Shown piece by piece: positions 1 through 8,513 of a stretch of 33,655 nt of DNA. The position numbers and the translations under genes are program-made. The DNA comes from Acidobacteria bacterium Ga0077553. Its GTDB lineage: Bacteria; Acidobacteriota; Terriglobia; Bryobacterales; Bryobacteraceae. A model generated the notes under the pieces. That model did no database searches and was not told the origin of the DNA. It was given only the letters and a program-made list of their open reading frames with translations. The stretch spans positions 1-33,655 of the forward strand of contig LNFE01000272.1 in assembly GCA_001464575.1 (NCBI GenBank). Reading direction: 5' to 3'. How positions within the stretch are numbered: position 1 is the stretch's first letter; each line of letters opens with the position of its first letter.

Positions 1-296
1 TGCCGGGCGTAACCATAATAAGGCAGCACGGCGGTAATGCGGTCGGCTGAAGCGCGCTTCAATGCGTCGATCATCAGCAGCAGTTCCATCAGGTACCGGT
101 CAACCGGGTTGCAGGTGGGCTGCACGACGAAAACGTCAGCCCCGCGCACATTTTCTTTAATCTGCAGGTAGATTTCACCGTCCGCGAAGGCGCGCACCGG
201 GGCGATACCGAGTTCGGTACCAAGGCACTCGCAGATTTCCGCCGCCAGGGCGGGGTGTGCGTTGCCGGTGAATATCTTGAGTCTGTCGAATCTCAT
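1..296 (-). CDS. prs: Ribose-phosphate pyrophosphokinase, N-terminal part (runs off window)
   Basis: This is the first ~98 codons of PRPP synthetase, which makes PRPP from ribose 5-phosphate and ATP in the cytoplasm. The translation starts [18 protein letters not shown] and contains GTELG, the [16 protein letters not shown] block and [26 protein letters not shown], all typical of the N-terminal domain; the PRPP-binding loop lies outside the window. The ATG (296-294) overlaps the ispE stop in an ATGA junction, so translation is probably coupled to ispE. The upstream gene apt consumes PRPP, so this operon both makes and uses it. The identification is firm; only the 3' part is missing. Confidence 0.95.
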   Translation of the reverse strand, partial: MRFDRLKIFTGNAHPALAAEICECLGTELGIAPVRAFADGEIYLQIKENVRGADVFVVQPTCNPVDRYLMELLLMIDALKRASADRITAVLPYYGYAR

Positions 297-1264
297 CGCG
301 CGTACCGGCTTCGGGGCGGCCATTGTTTCGCGTCCGTATGTTCTTTGAGGGCTTGCCACCAGGAGGTTTGGTACCGTCGGCGCGACAAGGTCTTTGCCAC
401 GTAGACACGCGATGAGCCGAACCGGCCCGCCGCGGTCTTTACCTGCTCCGGGGTGCGGAAGATTCCGAAAAGAGCCGCACCACTGCCGCTCATGCGGGCG
501 GGGGCTGCTCCCAGTTTCTTCAGTTGTTTGAGGGTGGACTCGAGCTGTGGGTGATTGGGGAAAACTACCCGTTCGAAATCGTTCTCGCTGCTGCTCCCAG
601 CGGCGCCCGGAGACAGGGATTCCCCGTGCTCCCAAACACGCGCCTGGAAACTACCAATGTAGCGGGCTACCTCGGCCTCTGTCAATTTTCCATTACCGGC
701 GCGGTCGAAGGCGCGATAAGCCTCCGGGGTCGAAACGTGAATGGGGGGCGCGACAATCAGAAGATTTTCCGCCGGCGTTTCGGGTAGGGGATAGAGCTCC
801 GTACCCCGGCCGAGGCCCAGCGCTCTACCGCCGTACAGGAAAAAAGGCACATCGCTGCCGAGGCCGGCCGCGATCTCCTGCGCCTGAGCCGGCTTGAGCG
901 GCTTTCCCGTAAGAACCGGTAGCGTTAACAAAACCGCGGCGGCGTCGGTGGACCCCCCGCCCAGCCCCCCGCCCATTGGGATGCGCTTGATCAACTTACA
1001 ATGCAGATGGCCCTTGGCCCCGGTAGCGGCCAACACGGCCCGTGCCGCCCGCAGAACCAAGTTGTCCGGGATGTCGACCTCTGCCTCTAGCGTCGGCTCG
1101 ACGGCCTTACCGGGGGTAAAGAACAGCTCCAGGCTATCGTGCAACGATACGGTATGAAAGACGGTGCGCAGCTCATGGAAGCCGTCTGCGCCCCGATTGA
1201 GAACGGTCAGTTCCCGATTGATCTTGGCGTAACACGGGACGCGAACGGTACGAGTTTCGGCCAC
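293..1264 (-). CDS. ispE: 4-diphosphocytidyl-2-C-methyl-D-erythritol kinase
   Basis: IspE phosphorylates CDP-methylerythritol in the MEP isoprenoid pathway (GHMP kinase family). In the 323-aa product, AKIN with Lys14 lies near the N-terminus, followed by DGFHEL (27-32), the glycine-rich ATP loop [14 protein letters not shown] (96-109), GSDVPFF with the probable catalytic Asp138, and the C-terminal GHMP motif [10 protein letters not shown]. Position 18 is Arg where the family usually has a hydrophobic residue (AKINL); this is a small oddity. Length is slightly above the usual 280-310 aa because of a basic C-terminal tail. The gene follows apt by 9 bp and overlaps prs by 4 bp, a common ispE-prs neighbourhood. 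Confidence 0.95.
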   Translation of the reverse strand: MAETRTVRVPCYAKINRELTVLNRGADGFHELRTVFHTVSLHDSLELFFTPGKAVEPTLEAEVDIPDNLVLRAARAVLAATGAKGHLHCKLIKRIPMGGGLGGGSTDAAAVLLTLPVLTGKPLKPAQAQEIAAGLGSDVPFFLYGGRALGLGRGTELYPLPETPAENLLIVAPPIHVSTPEAYRAFDRAGNGKLTEAEVARYIGSFQARVWEHGESLSPGAAGSSSENDFERVVFPNHPQLESTLKQLKKLGAAPARMSGSGAALFGIFRTPEQVKTAAGRFGSSRVYVAKTLSRRRYQTSWWQALKEHTDAKQWPPRSRYAR

Positions 1265-1273
1265 GACGACCTT

Positions 1274-1789
1274 TTAGTAATGCAGCAGGGAATGGATAGG
1301 CCGTCCCCCGAGCTTCCGGCGACCGTCGAGAAAATCGAGCTCGATGACGAATGAGAGCGCCGCCACGGTGCCCCCAAGCTGTTCCACCAGGGAGGCTACC
1401 GCCGCTGCGGTTCCGCCGGTGGCCAGAACATCGTCAACAATCAGCACCCGCTGGCCCGGCTGGATAGCGTCCTGATGAATCTCCAGCTTATCGGTGCCGT
1501 ACTCCAAAGCGTACTCCACCGACTGCACCGCGGCAGGCAGCTTCTTCGGCTTGCGGACCGGCACGAAACCCTTACCCAGCGAGTGCGCGACGGTCGGCGC
1601 AAAGAAGAAGCCGCGCGCTTCGATACCGATAATGACATCGACATCTTCCGGACGAATGGCCGACGTCAGGCCTTGAATCACCTGCGCGAATCCAGCGCCG
1701 TCCTTCATTAAGGTCGTAATGTCGTAGAAAAGGATACCTGGCTTGGGCCAGTCCGGAATCTCCCGGATCATTTGTTTAAGGTCGAGCAT
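1274..1789 (-). CDS. apt: Adenine phosphoribosyltransferase
   Basis: Apt salvages adenine to AMP using PRPP in the cytoplasm. The 171-aa product has the family's usual length and landmarks: [17 protein letters not shown] (11-27), [16 protein letters not shown] (54-69), RKPKKLP (79-85) and the PRPP-binding motif [13 protein letters not shown] (115-127). The ATG at 1789 is the first start in frame and matches the normal N-terminus. No Shine-Dalgarno is visible; a TAGAAT -10-like box lies 14 nt upstream, so the leader would be only a few nucleotides long. It is the first gene of apt-ispE-prs. Confidence 0.95.
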   Translation of the reverse strand: MLDLKQMIREIPDWPKPGILFYDITTLMKDGAGFAQVIQGLTSAIRPEDVDVIIGIEARGFFFAPTVAHSLGKGFVPVRKPKKLPAAVQSVEYALEYGTDKLEIHQDAIQPGQRVLIVDDVLATGGTAAAVASLVEQLGGTVAALSFVIELDFLDGRRKLGGRPIHSLLHY

Positions 1790-1809
1790 GGGTGCAGTGC
1801 ACTATTCTA
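1790..1809 (-). promoter_or_regulatory. Possible apt promoter -10 box and short palindrome
   Basis: On the minus strand, TAGAAT (1809-1804) matches the TAnnnT pattern of a -10 box and lies 14 nt before the apt ATG. An 11-bp inverted repeat, GTGCA-C-TGCAC (1802-1792), sits where transcription would begin. No good -35 hexamer is visible. This could be a short-leader promoter with an operator-like site; the evidence is modest. Confidence 0.35.
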
Positions 1810-1838
1810 ACAGTCACCGCCAAAACCGTAACCTCTCG

Positions 1839-2420
1839 CTACGAACTACCACCCGGCACAACCAGTACGGCCTTGAGCCCTGCCAATCCAAGCAGCCCCC
1901 GGATGGAGGCCTCCGCGTTCCGCTCCGCCTGCCCGAGTATCCCCATGTCGATCGCCGCCTTGTTGATCGACTCCAACCCCGTCCGTCTCGCGCGCTGCTC
2001 CAAGTCCAAGCTGTACGGCACCCACGGCGTCCACCACGTCTTTGACCGGTCCCAGACCTTCGTTTCCGCCTCATCGATCGTGACATTCAGGATCTTGGCC
2101 GGAGGCAGCCGCAGCACCACCGTTCCATCGGGCCGAACCGTCACGTCTTCCTCTCGCAGGCTCGCCAGATCAATACCCGCCTGCACGCTGGCCTGAATGA
2201 TGAGCAGAATCGCCTCGCTGCCCACCGGCTGCTTCTGCTCGGTAAGTCCGACCACCTTCTGAACCGTGTATTTCACCGTGGCAAGCTGGTTCAACTGCTG
2301 CACCTGCAGCAGGATCGAGGGAGGATCCACCCGCGGCCGGCCAGGCCGCTCCCGGTACCAAAACACCGCCAGCACCATCAAAAGCCCAACAACAGTTCCG
2401 GCCGTGCGCAGCTTCGGCAT
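1839..2420 (-). CDS. DUF4230 domain-containing protein
   Basis: A 193-aa protein of unknown function with an N-terminal membrane anchor (about residues 8-21, TVVGLLMVLAVFWY) followed by a DUF4230-like region: QLNQLATVKYTVQKVV (41-56), AGIDLASLREEDVTVRPDGTVVLRLPP (81-107), then a helical C-terminal half ending LAGLKAVLVVPGGSS. The anchor puts the domain outside the inner membrane. The frame stays open far upstream, but that part is antisense to the DUF1592 gene; I chose the ATG at 2420 because it gives the anchor and has a TAnnnT box 7 nt upstream. It is divergent from the DUF1592 gene, with 54 bp between starts. The family match is from memory of the conserved pattern; function is unknown. 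Confidence 0.8.
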   Translation of the reverse strand: MPKLRTAGTVVGLLMVLAVFWYRERPGRPRVDPPSILLQVQQLNQLATVKYTVQKVVGLTEQKQPVGSEAILLIIQASVQAGIDLASLREEDVTVRPDGTVVLRLPPAKILNVTIDEAETKVWDRSKTWWTPWVPYSLDLEQRARRTGLESINKAAIDMGILGQAERNAEASIRGLLGLAGLKAVLVVPGGSS

Positions 2421-2427
2421 GAGTACC

Positions 2428-2433
2428 ACGCTA
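2428..2433 (-). promoter_or_regulatory. -10 box TAGCGT, 7 nt before the DUF4230 start
   Basis: TAGCGT (minus strand) fits TAnnnT and ends 7 nt before the ATG at 2420. No Shine-Dalgarno lies between, so transcription would start at or next to the start codon. A clear -35 was not seen. It is one of a set of similarly placed boxes in this window. Confidence 0.45.
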
Positions 2434-2462
2434 GCATGGCGGATGCGCCCATCCTTCGGTGA

Positions 2463-2468
2463 TAGACT
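2463..2468 (+). promoter_or_regulatory. -10 box TAGACT, 6 nt before the DUF1592 start
   Basis: TAGACT ends 6 nt before the ATG at 2475, with a C-run and no Shine-Dalgarno between. The same hexamer with the same 6-nt spacing precedes the gene at 30110, where a good -35 is also present. The -35 region here is weak. A leaderless transcript is predicted. Confidence 0.5.
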
Positions 2469-2474
2469 TCCCCC

Positions 2475-4664
2475 ATGACGCGCTTCGCCGCCTTCCTGAT
2501 AGCCACCCTGGCATTCGGCGCTGATCCGTTCCTCGATTCCGTCAAGCCTGTATTGCAGGCCCACTGCGCCTCCTGCCATGGCGCGAAGTCGCCTGCTGGC
2601 GGCCTGTCGATTCCTGCCGTGCTGACCGTGCCGGGTAGCGAGACCCTCCGTCAACGCGAGACCTGGGAGCGCATCGCCGCGAAAATTCGCGCCGGAGAAA
2701 TGCCGCCTCCAGGTGCGCCACGCCCCAGCGAAGACAAGCTCCAGGCCGTCGTCCGCTGGGTCGATTCGTCCTACGAAGCCATCGACCGGAGCCGCCCCGC
2801 CGACCCCGGCCGCGTCACCGCGCGGCGGTTGAACCGCTTCGAGTACGCCAACTCCGTCCGCGATCTCCTGGGCCTCGACCTGAACCCCGGCGAAGACTTC
2901 CCCGCCGACCCCTACGGCTACGGCTTTGACAATATCGGCGATGTCCTCTCCATCAACTCGGGTCTGACCGATCAATACCTCAAAGCCGCCGAGCGGGTGG
3001 CCCACGCCGCTGTCCCTATTCCCGGAGAGACCGTGCCCGCCACCATGCACCGCTACCTGGCCGAGCGCATGGGACAGGACCGGCAACTGCGCCTGACCGT
3101 TGACCACGTCTTCCCCATCGAAGGCCTGTACACCCTGCGCGCCGCTTTCTACCAAGCGCTGAAGGACGGAACTCGCGTCCGCCTGCGCATGACCGTCGAT
3201 GGCAAGCCAGCCGCCGAAGGGGAGCTCCGCTTCTACTACCAGATCGATCGCGGCCTCAACGCCCCGGGCGTGCGAGTGCCCGCCGGCCGCCACCGGGTGG
3301 AGGCGGCAATCGAAGTCCTCCCGGAGCCCCCCTACAAAGGCGCCCCGCCGTATCTCGAATCGATCGAAGTGTACGGGCCGCTGCCGGAAGGCCAGACGCC
3401 GGACCGCCGATTCTTTACCTGCGGCCAAGAGGCGGGCCAACAGAACGCCGACTGTGCCCGGCAGATTCTGGCGCCCCTCGCCCGACGGGCGTGGCGCCGG
3501 CCGGTGACCGGGTCAGAGATGGACGGCCTGCTCGGGTTGGCCGCTCGCGAGCAAACGCGCACCGGTTCGTTTGCAGAGGCCATGCGGAGTTCGCTCATGG
3601 CGATTCTGGTGTCGCCGCACTTTCTCTTCCGCGTGGAAAGGGATCGCGGCGCGGGGACCCACGCCATCTCCTCTCACGAACTAGCCACCCGGCTCTCCTA
3701 CTTCCTCTGGGGAAGCCTGCCGGACGAAGAGCTGGCCGGACTGGCCGACTCCGGCAAGCTCGATTCGGTGGTGAAGGAACAGACGCTGCGAATGCTCCGC
3801 AACCCCCGTTCCGCTGCCTTCATTGAAAGCTTCGCCGGGCAGTGGCTGCAGACCCGGAACCTCTCCGTGCTGAAGCCCGACGCCAAGCTGTTTCCGTCGT
3901 TCACGGGCGAGTTGGCCGCAGCCATGCGGACGGAAACGGAGCTATTCTTCGCCGAAATCCTCAAGGAAAATCGCTCGATCCTGGATTTCCTCGATGCGCC
4001 CTTCACGTATGTGAACGGGAGCCTGGCCAAACACTATGGCATCGCCGGGGTGACGGGCGATCAGTTCCGCCGGGTGGATCTCGACGGCGTCCAACGCGGC
4101 GGCGTCCTCACGCAAGGTAGCGTCCTGACGGTATCGTCCTATCCCACGCGGACAAGCCCGGTGATCCGCGGGAAATGGATTCTCGATAACCTGCTGAACC
4201 AGCCACCTCCGCCACCCCCGCCGAACGTACCGGCTCTCGAAGAGAAGGCTGCGGCCAGCGGCGGCTCCATGCGGCAACAGCTCGAAAGGCACCGGACGAA
4301 TACGGCTTGTGCCGCCTGTCACGCCCGCATGGACCCGCTCGGCTTTGGTCTTGAAAACTACGACGCCATCGGCCGCTGGCGCGAGGAAGACAGCTCCGGC
4401 GAACTGCCCGGCGGCGTCCGTTTCTCCACGCCCGCCGAAATGAAGAAGATCTTAAAGGCCGATCCCGGCGTCTTCGCGCGGGCCCTGACGGAAAAGATGT
4501 TGACGTACGCGCTAGGCCGCGGAGTGGAACTGCGCGATCGCGCCGCGGTTCGGAAGATTGTGGACCGCCTGCAAGCCAACGGGTATCGCATGCAGGAATT
4601 GATTCTGGGAATCGTCGACAGCGAGCCGTTCCAGAAACGGCGCGGCGAGGGAGGCGTGGAGTGA
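2475..4664 (+). CDS. DUF1592-type protein with cytochrome c motifs (planctomycete-type)
   Basis: A 729-aa exported protein. It has a signal peptide (residues 1-15), a cytochrome c-like domain with heme motif CASCH (Cys31, Cys34, His35) and a possible axial Met76 in GEMPPPG, then the DUF1587 block RRLNRFEYANSVRDLLG (117-133), a carbohydrate-binding-like middle, and the DUF1592, DUF1588 and DUF1585 regions. A second CXXCH (Cys612, Cys615, His616) sits in the DUF1588 part, before MDPLGFGLENYDAIGRW. A run of seven prolines precedes it. The ATG is chosen for the signal peptide and the promoter box just upstream. The stop overlaps the DUF1552 start (GTGA), the usual partner. Such pairs are typical of Planctomycetes and Solibacteres; the substrate is unknown. 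Confidence 0.93.
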   Translation: MTRFAAFLIATLAFGADPFLDSVKPVLQAHCASCHGAKSPAGGLSIPAVLTVPGSETLRQRETWERIAAKIRAGEMPPPGAPRPSEDKLQAVVRWVDSSYEAIDRSRPADPGRVTARRLNRFEYANSVRDLLGLDLNPGEDFPADPYGYGFDNIGDVLSINSGLTDQYLKAAERVAHAAVPIPGETVPATMHRYLAERMGQDRQLRLTVDHVFPIEGLYTLRAAFYQALKDGTRVRLRMTVDGKPAAEGELRFYYQIDRGLNAPGVRVPAGRHRVEAAIEVLPEPPYKGAPPYLESIEVYGPLPEGQTPDRRFFTCGQEAGQQNADCARQILAPLARRAWRRPVTGSEMDGLLGLAAREQTRTGSFAEAMRSSLMAILVSPHFLFRVERDRGAGTHAISSHELATRLSYFLWGSLPDEELAGLADSGKLDSVVKEQTLRMLRNPRSAAFIESFAGQWLQTRNLSVLKPDAKLFPSFTGELAAAMRTETELFFAEILKENRSILDFLDAPFTYVNGSLAKHYGIAGVTGDQFRRVDLDGVQRGGVLTQGSVLTVSSYPTRTSPVIRGKWILDNLLNQPPPPPPPNVPALEEKAAASGGSMRQQLERHRTNTACAACHARMDPLGFGLENYDAIGRWREEDSSGELPGGVRFSTPAEMKKILKADPGVFARALTEKMLTYALGRGVELRDRAAVRKIVDRLQANGYRMQELILGIVDSEPFQKRRGEGGVE

Positions 4665-5932
4665 AACTATCGAGACGTCATTTGCTCAGAGGCGCCGGGG
4701 CGGCCATCGGCTTGCCGTGGCTCGAAGCCATGGCTGCGCCGGCCGCCATGCCGAAGCGGCTCATCGTGGTCTACGCGCCCAGCGGGAAGATCATGCCGCA
4801 CTGGACGCCCACCACAACCGGGACGGGCTTCGCCTTTCCCCGCACCCTGGCCCCACTCGAAAAGCACCGTTCCCGCATCAGCGTGCTCAGCGGCCTGGCC
4901 GCCAACCAGGGCAACGCGCTCGGGGACGGCGCCGGCGATCACGCCCGCGCCGCTTCGAGCTACCTGACCGGGGTGCATCCGCGAAAAACCGAGGGCGCGG
5001 ACATCCGTTGCGGGGTTTCGATGGACCAGATCGCTGCCACCCACTTTGCCAAAACAACGCGGATCCCCTCGCTTGAAATCACCTGCGAAGATAGCCGCCA
5101 GGTGGGCTCCTGCGATAGCTACAGTTGCGTCTACCAGAGCATCTCCTGGAAGTCTGAAACGCAGCCCCTGCCGCCGGAGATGAATCCGCGCACCGTGTTT
5201 GAGCGTCTTTTCGGCGACGCCAGCCTGACCCCGGGCCAGCGCGCGGCGCGGCGTAGCGTGTTGGATCTGACCCGCACCGAAACCGCCCGCTTGTCCCGCG
5301 ATCTTGGGTCGACCGACAAGCGAAAGCTGGACGAGTACCTCACCGCCATCCGCGAAGTGGAAACCCGCATGGAGAAGGCCGGGCCCAGCATTGGCACCGC
5401 CGCGCCGGCGGGCATCCCCACCAGTTACCGGGAACACGCCCGGCTCCTGTTCGATCTCTCGGCGTTGGCCTTCGCCTCAGGCTCCACCCGGATGATCACC
5501 TTCATGCTGGCGCGCGAGGGAGGTTTGCGCACATACCCGGAGGCCGGCGTACCGGAAGCGCATCACTCGTGTACGCACCACCGCGGTGACCCGGAATTGA
5601 TCGAGAAGGTAGCCAGGATCAACGCCTTCCATGTGGAGCAGTTCGCCTACTTCCTCGACAAGCTCCACGCGACGCCGGACGGCGAGGGCACGCTGCTCGA
5701 CCACACCCTGGCGCTGTACGGCGCGTCCATCGGCGACCCGAACGCCCACGACCACAACAACCTGCCGACGCTGGTGGCCGGAGCGAAGCTCGGCGGCGGC
5801 CGGCATATCGTTTTCGGGAAGAATACCCCGGTGGCCAATCTTCATCTGTCGTTGCTCGACTTGGCGGGTGTCCCGGTGGATCGTCTGGGCGATGCGACGG
5901 GGCGGCTGGATTATCTGACGGGCTTGGCGTAG
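4661..5932 (+). CDS. DUF1552 domain-containing protein, Tat-exported
   Basis: A 423-aa protein with a GTG start that overlaps the preceding stop by 4 bp (GTGA), so translation is coupled. The N-terminus MKLSRRHLLRGAGAAIGLPWLEA is a twin-arginine signal. The body matches DUF1552: PKRLIVVYAPSGKIMPHW, HARAASSYLTGVHPRKT, GVSMDQIAA, DSYSCVYQ, and near the end YGASIGDPNAHDHNNLPTL and GGGRHI. DUF1552 is thought to be related to the DUF1501/alkaline phosphatase-like proteins, but no reaction is known. It probably acts in the periplasm with the DUF1592 cytochrome. It ends 3 bp from the convergent gene at 5936, with no obvious terminator between. Confidence 0.92.
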   Translation: MKLSRRHLLRGAGAAIGLPWLEAMAAPAAMPKRLIVVYAPSGKIMPHWTPTTTGTGFAFPRTLAPLEKHRSRISVLSGLAANQGNALGDGAGDHARAASSYLTGVHPRKTEGADIRCGVSMDQIAATHFAKTTRIPSLEITCEDSRQVGSCDSYSCVYQSISWKSETQPLPPEMNPRTVFERLFGDASLTPGQRAARRSVLDLTRTETARLSRDLGSTDKRKLDEYLTAIREVETRMEKAGPSIGTAAPAGIPTSYREHARLLFDLSALAFASGSTRMITFMLAREGGLRTYPEAGVPEAHHSCTHHRGDPELIEKVARINAFHVEQFAYFLDKLHATPDGEGTLLDHTLALYGASIGDPNAHDHNNLPTLVAGAKLGGGRHIVFGKNTPVANLHLSLLDLAGVPVDRLGDATGRLDYLTGLA

Positions 5933-5935
5933 GGA

Positions 5936-6940
5936 TTATGGCGTGTCCCAGTCGAGACGTCGCATGCGGGTCAGGTCCACGGCGGAAATCTCGGCTTCTT
6001 CCCCGCGGTCTGGCGCGGCCATGTAGCCAGCGAAGAAACAGACCGTCCACTGCGCGCCATCCGGACCGGTGCGATAGAACTCCGTGGCGGCCATCACCGT
6101 GCCGCGCTGGCCCTGATAGTCGAAGTTCAACTCGCCAGCATGGATCTGGGCATTCATCGCATTGCCGTAGCGGTAGCGGACGGCGGCCAACTGGCTGGCC
6201 CAGTCCGGCCGCGGCCGCATCTGGAGCACCCGCGCGCCTTGCCAGCGAGAGGGCAGCCAGTACTGGGCGAACTGCTCACCGGGTAGATAGCGGAGAACCC
6301 GCATGGGATGAATTCCGGACGGGTCGTACACCGCGCCTTCTCGAAAGGGAAGGGCGGGAGTGGGAACGGTGAAAACGCCGTGCGCCCGGTCGCCGAGGAA
6401 CAGCGTGGCGGAGCGGTCCGGGGCCACGGCGCTCGACTCGAATCGAGGAGGCAGGGCGCCTTCCCGGAACACGCCCAGGCTGGATCTCCACCCGGCGGGG
6501 AACTGGAGGGAGTAAGCCTGCTCCTGCGGCTCGGTGAGCGCGGCATAGCGCAGTGCGGCATGGGAGCGCGGACTCCGATGACAGGAGAAGCTCTCAAGGA
6601 CCTCCACGAGTTCGGGAAGGCGATCGGCAAACCGATGGGCAGGAGCGGCGGCCAAATAGAGCGTTGCCGCGCCACCGCGGATAGCGAGCAACAGTTGCGC
6701 GCGGTGTGCGCCGGCGAGGACGTGGGCCTGGGCGTCCACGCCGGACTGGCGCAGGCCCGCAAGCCGCGCCCCGGCGAGCCAGGAGAGCCGATTCTGCCCC
6801 ACCAGATACCGTGGGGTGGAGGCTGCATCGGAGCCCGGGTGCGCGGTGACCGACTCAATGGCAATGAACTCGCTGCGGTCCGGAGCGTAGGCGCGGATCT
6901 TTCCCTCCGCACTCGTAACGAGCCAGTGGCCGGGATGCAT
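5936..6940 (-). CDS. Secreted protein body with two PsbP/DcrB-like halves; N-terminus out of frame
   Basis: I do not recognise a named family. The 334-aa frame has two similar halves, each starting with a (F/Y)SLxxPxxW pattern: FSLMHPGHW at the very start (the first two residues lie upstream of the ATG) and YSLQFPAGW about 140 residues later. The first half ends with LPELVEVLESF, resembling the end of PsbP/DcrB-like domains; this fold guess is weak. The reading frame continues upstream of the ATG as GELDHPDGFSL, which looks like real coding sequence but has no ATG, GTG or TTG start. A good signal peptide exists just upstream in another frame (7055). The real gene is therefore probably 5936-7055 with a frameshift around 6966-6995, either biological or a sequencing error. 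It lies downstream of the MoaD-like and BNR genes. Confidence 0.65.
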   Translation of the reverse strand: MHPGHWLVTSAEGKIRAYAPDRSEFIAIESVTAHPGSDAASTPRYLVGQNRLSWLAGARLAGLRQSGVDAQAHVLAGAHRAQLLLAIRGGAATLYLAAAPAHRFADRLPELVEVLESFSCHRSPRSHAALRYAALTEPQEQAYSLQFPAGWRSSLGVFREGALPPRFESSAVAPDRSATLFLGDRAHGVFTVPTPALPFREGAVYDPSGIHPMRVLRYLPGEQFAQYWLPSRWQGARVLQMRPRPDWASQLAAVRYRYGNAMNAQIHAGELNFDYQGQRGTVMAATEFYRTGPDGAQWTVCFFAGYMAAPDRGEEAEISAVDLTRMRRLDWDTP

Positions 6941-6965
6941 CAGCGAAAACCCGTCCGGATGGTCT

Positions 6966-7055
6966 AGTTCGCCGGTTCGCCGCCAAGGCGGCCGGGAGGA
7001 AAAGGGAGAGAAGGATGAGTAAGCGCAAGGGAGCCTCCAAACCTGGATTGCGCAT
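6966..7055 (-). pseudogene. Signal peptide segment, frameshifted from the 5936-6940 gene
   Basis: The ATG at 7055 opens a frame starting MRNPGLEAPLRLLILLSLFL followed by PAALAANRR, a convincing Sec signal peptide with an AxA-type cleavage site. It lies 17 bp after the MoaD-like stop. After about 28 residues the frame becomes basic and unconvincing, while the neighbouring frame (one base over) gives GELDHPDGFSL and the rest of the protein. Removing one base in the repetitive GGCGGCGAACCGGCGAAC stretch would join them. I call it the 5' end of the same gene. Confidence 0.6.
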
Positions 7056-7072
7056 CCCTGGCGCGAACCACG

Positions 7073-7369
7073 TCAGCCTCCCGCAATCGCGCCCAGAACA
7101 ATCAGCGGCTCACTTCCAGTGCAGACCGGCAGAGGCAGCGGACGATCCTCCGCTCCATGCGACCAATCCTCCGAGCACACAAAGAAGCGCAGGAAGGGCC
7201 GGCGCTCCCCGGTGACCGCATCCCGAATCGTGCCCAACAGCATGGGATGCCGCGCCTCCAAAGCATCCAACACCGTGCGGATGGTGACCGGCGCAGAGAC
7301 GGCGAGCGAGACCTCGCCGTCCACGCGCGCCAGCGTCCGTAGATGCGCTGGCAGAATCACCCGGATCAT
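7073..7369 (-). CDS. MoaD/ThiS-like small ubiquitin-fold protein
   Basis: A 98-aa protein: [20 protein letters not shown], then [17 protein letters not shown], then [10 protein letters not shown], ending [11 protein letters not shown]. The beta-grasp pattern and C-terminal Gly-Gly are those of MoaD/ThiS sulfur carriers, whose terminal glycine is adenylated and thiocarboxylated by an E1-like enzyme. No E1-like, molybdopterin or thiamine genes are nearby, so its partner is unclear. Its ATG overlaps the stop of the BNR-repeat gene by 4 bp (ATGA), which ties the two together. From memory, BNR-repeat/MoaD pairs recur in other bacteria, suggesting a shared unknown role. It could also be a structural beta-grasp protein not used as a carrier. 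Confidence 0.82.
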   Translation of the reverse strand: MIRVILPAHLRTLARVDGEVSLAVSAPVTIRTVLDALEARHPMLLGTIRDAVTGERRPFLRFFVCSEDWSHGAEDRPLPLPVCTGSEPLIVLGAIAGG

Positions 7370-8481
7370 GGCAGCGTCTGTACTTCAACCGAGAGTACCG
7401 GCGGCAGATCGTGCACAATGCACTGCCAGTCGTCGCCGCCGTTCGGCGAGACGTAAACTTGGCCACCCGATGTACCGAAGTAGATCCCGCACTCGTCGAG
7501 CCGGTCGACAGCCATTGCGTCGCGCAGAACATTCACGTAGCAGTCCGACTGCGGCAGGCCCTTTGTCAGCGCCTCCCATTCCATGCCGCCCGTGCGGCTG
7601 CGATAAACGCGCAGCTTGCCTTCGGGCGGAAAATGCTCCGAATCGCTTTTGATCGGGACAACATAAATCGTGTCCGGCTCATGGGCGTGAACAGCAATAG
7701 GGAATCCGAAATCCACTGGCAAGTTGCCGCTGACTTCGCGCCAGGAGTCGCCGGCATCGTCGCTGCGCATGACGTCCCAATGCTTCTGCATAAAGAGGAC
7801 ATTCGGGCGGCTCGGGTGCATCGCGATCCGGTGGACGCAGTGGCCCACTTCGGCCTCCTGCTCCGGGAGAAACTCGGAGCGCAGGCCTCGATTGATCGGC
7901 CGCCAGGTTTCGCCTCCGTCATCCGTTCGGAACGCACCGGCCGCCGAGATCGCCACGAAGATGCGCTGGGGATCGACGGCATCGAGCACGATGGTATGCA
8001 GACACATGCCTCCAGCGCCGGGCTGCCAGCGGGAACCGGTGCTGTGCTGGCGGAGTCCGGGCAGTTCGGTCCATGTTTTGGCGCCGTCCGTGGAACGGAA
8101 GATCGCCGCATCCTCTACCCCGGCGTAGACCGTATCGGGGTCATGAAGCGACGGCTCCAGATGCCAGACGCGCTTGAACTCCCACGGGTGCGGGGTGCCG
8201 TCGTACCACTGATGGGTGCCGGTTTCGCCTTCATAAACAAACTGATTGCCCATCGGCTCCCAAGTACGTCCGCCATCACCGGAGCGTTGAATGATCTGGC
8301 CGAACCAGCCGGAGGATTGCGATGCATAGAGCCGATTCGGATCGACCGGCGAGCCGGCCAGGTGATAGATCTCCCAGCCTCCAAAGTGCGGGCCGTCAAC
8401 AGTCCATGCCTGGCGGTTGGCATCCGCGGTGAGCAGAAAGGCCCCTTTCTTCGTGCCGACCAGAACTCTGACTCCACTCAT
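7366..8481 (-). CDS. BNR/Asp-box beta-propeller protein (sialidase-like fold)
   Basis: A 371-aa protein with no signal peptide, so probably cytoplasmic. It contains six Asp-box-like repeats (S-x-D-x-G-x-T-W pattern): [36 protein letters not shown], and two degenerate ones, RSRTGGMEW and VSPNGGDDW. These indicate a beta-propeller like sialidases or photosystem-assembly factor Ycf48. Sialidase catalytic residues cannot be assigned, so sialidase activity should not be assumed. The start has a good Shine-Dalgarno, AAGGAGA (8495-8489), 7 nt upstream. It is the first gene of a BNR/MoaD-like/secreted-protein operon. Confidence 0.85.
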   Translation of the reverse strand: MSGVRVLVGTKKGAFLLTADANRQAWTVDGPHFGGWEIYHLAGSPVDPNRLYASQSSGWFGQIIQRSGDGGRTWEPMGNQFVYEGETGTHQWYDGTPHPWEFKRVWHLEPSLHDPDTVYAGVEDAAIFRSTDGAKTWTELPGLRQHSTGSRWQPGAGGMCLHTIVLDAVDPQRIFVAISAAGAFRTDDGGETWRPINRGLRSEFLPEQEAEVGHCVHRIAMHPSRPNVLFMQKHWDVMRSDDAGDSWREVSGNLPVDFGFPIAVHAHEPDTIYVVPIKSDSEHFPPEGKLRVYRSRTGGMEWEALTKGLPQSDCYVNVLRDAMAVDRLDECGIYFGTSGGQVYVSPNGGDDWQCIVHDLPPVLSVEVQTLP

Positions 8482-8513
8482 GATGAGCTCTCCTTTTCCG
8501 CGAGGTTATACGC

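Noticed and set aside
2421-3440. Long minus-strand open frame running upstream of the DUF4230 gene (part of a 533-aa frame).
   Set aside because: It is antisense to the well-supported DUF1592 gene, has low-complexity Gly/Ala/Val-rich composition and shows no domain; open antisense frames are expected in GC-rich genes.
7366-8481. Annotation of the BNR protein as a true sialidase.
   Set aside because: Asp-box repeats only show the propeller fold; no arginine triad or catalytic Tyr/Glu could be assigned and there is no export signal.
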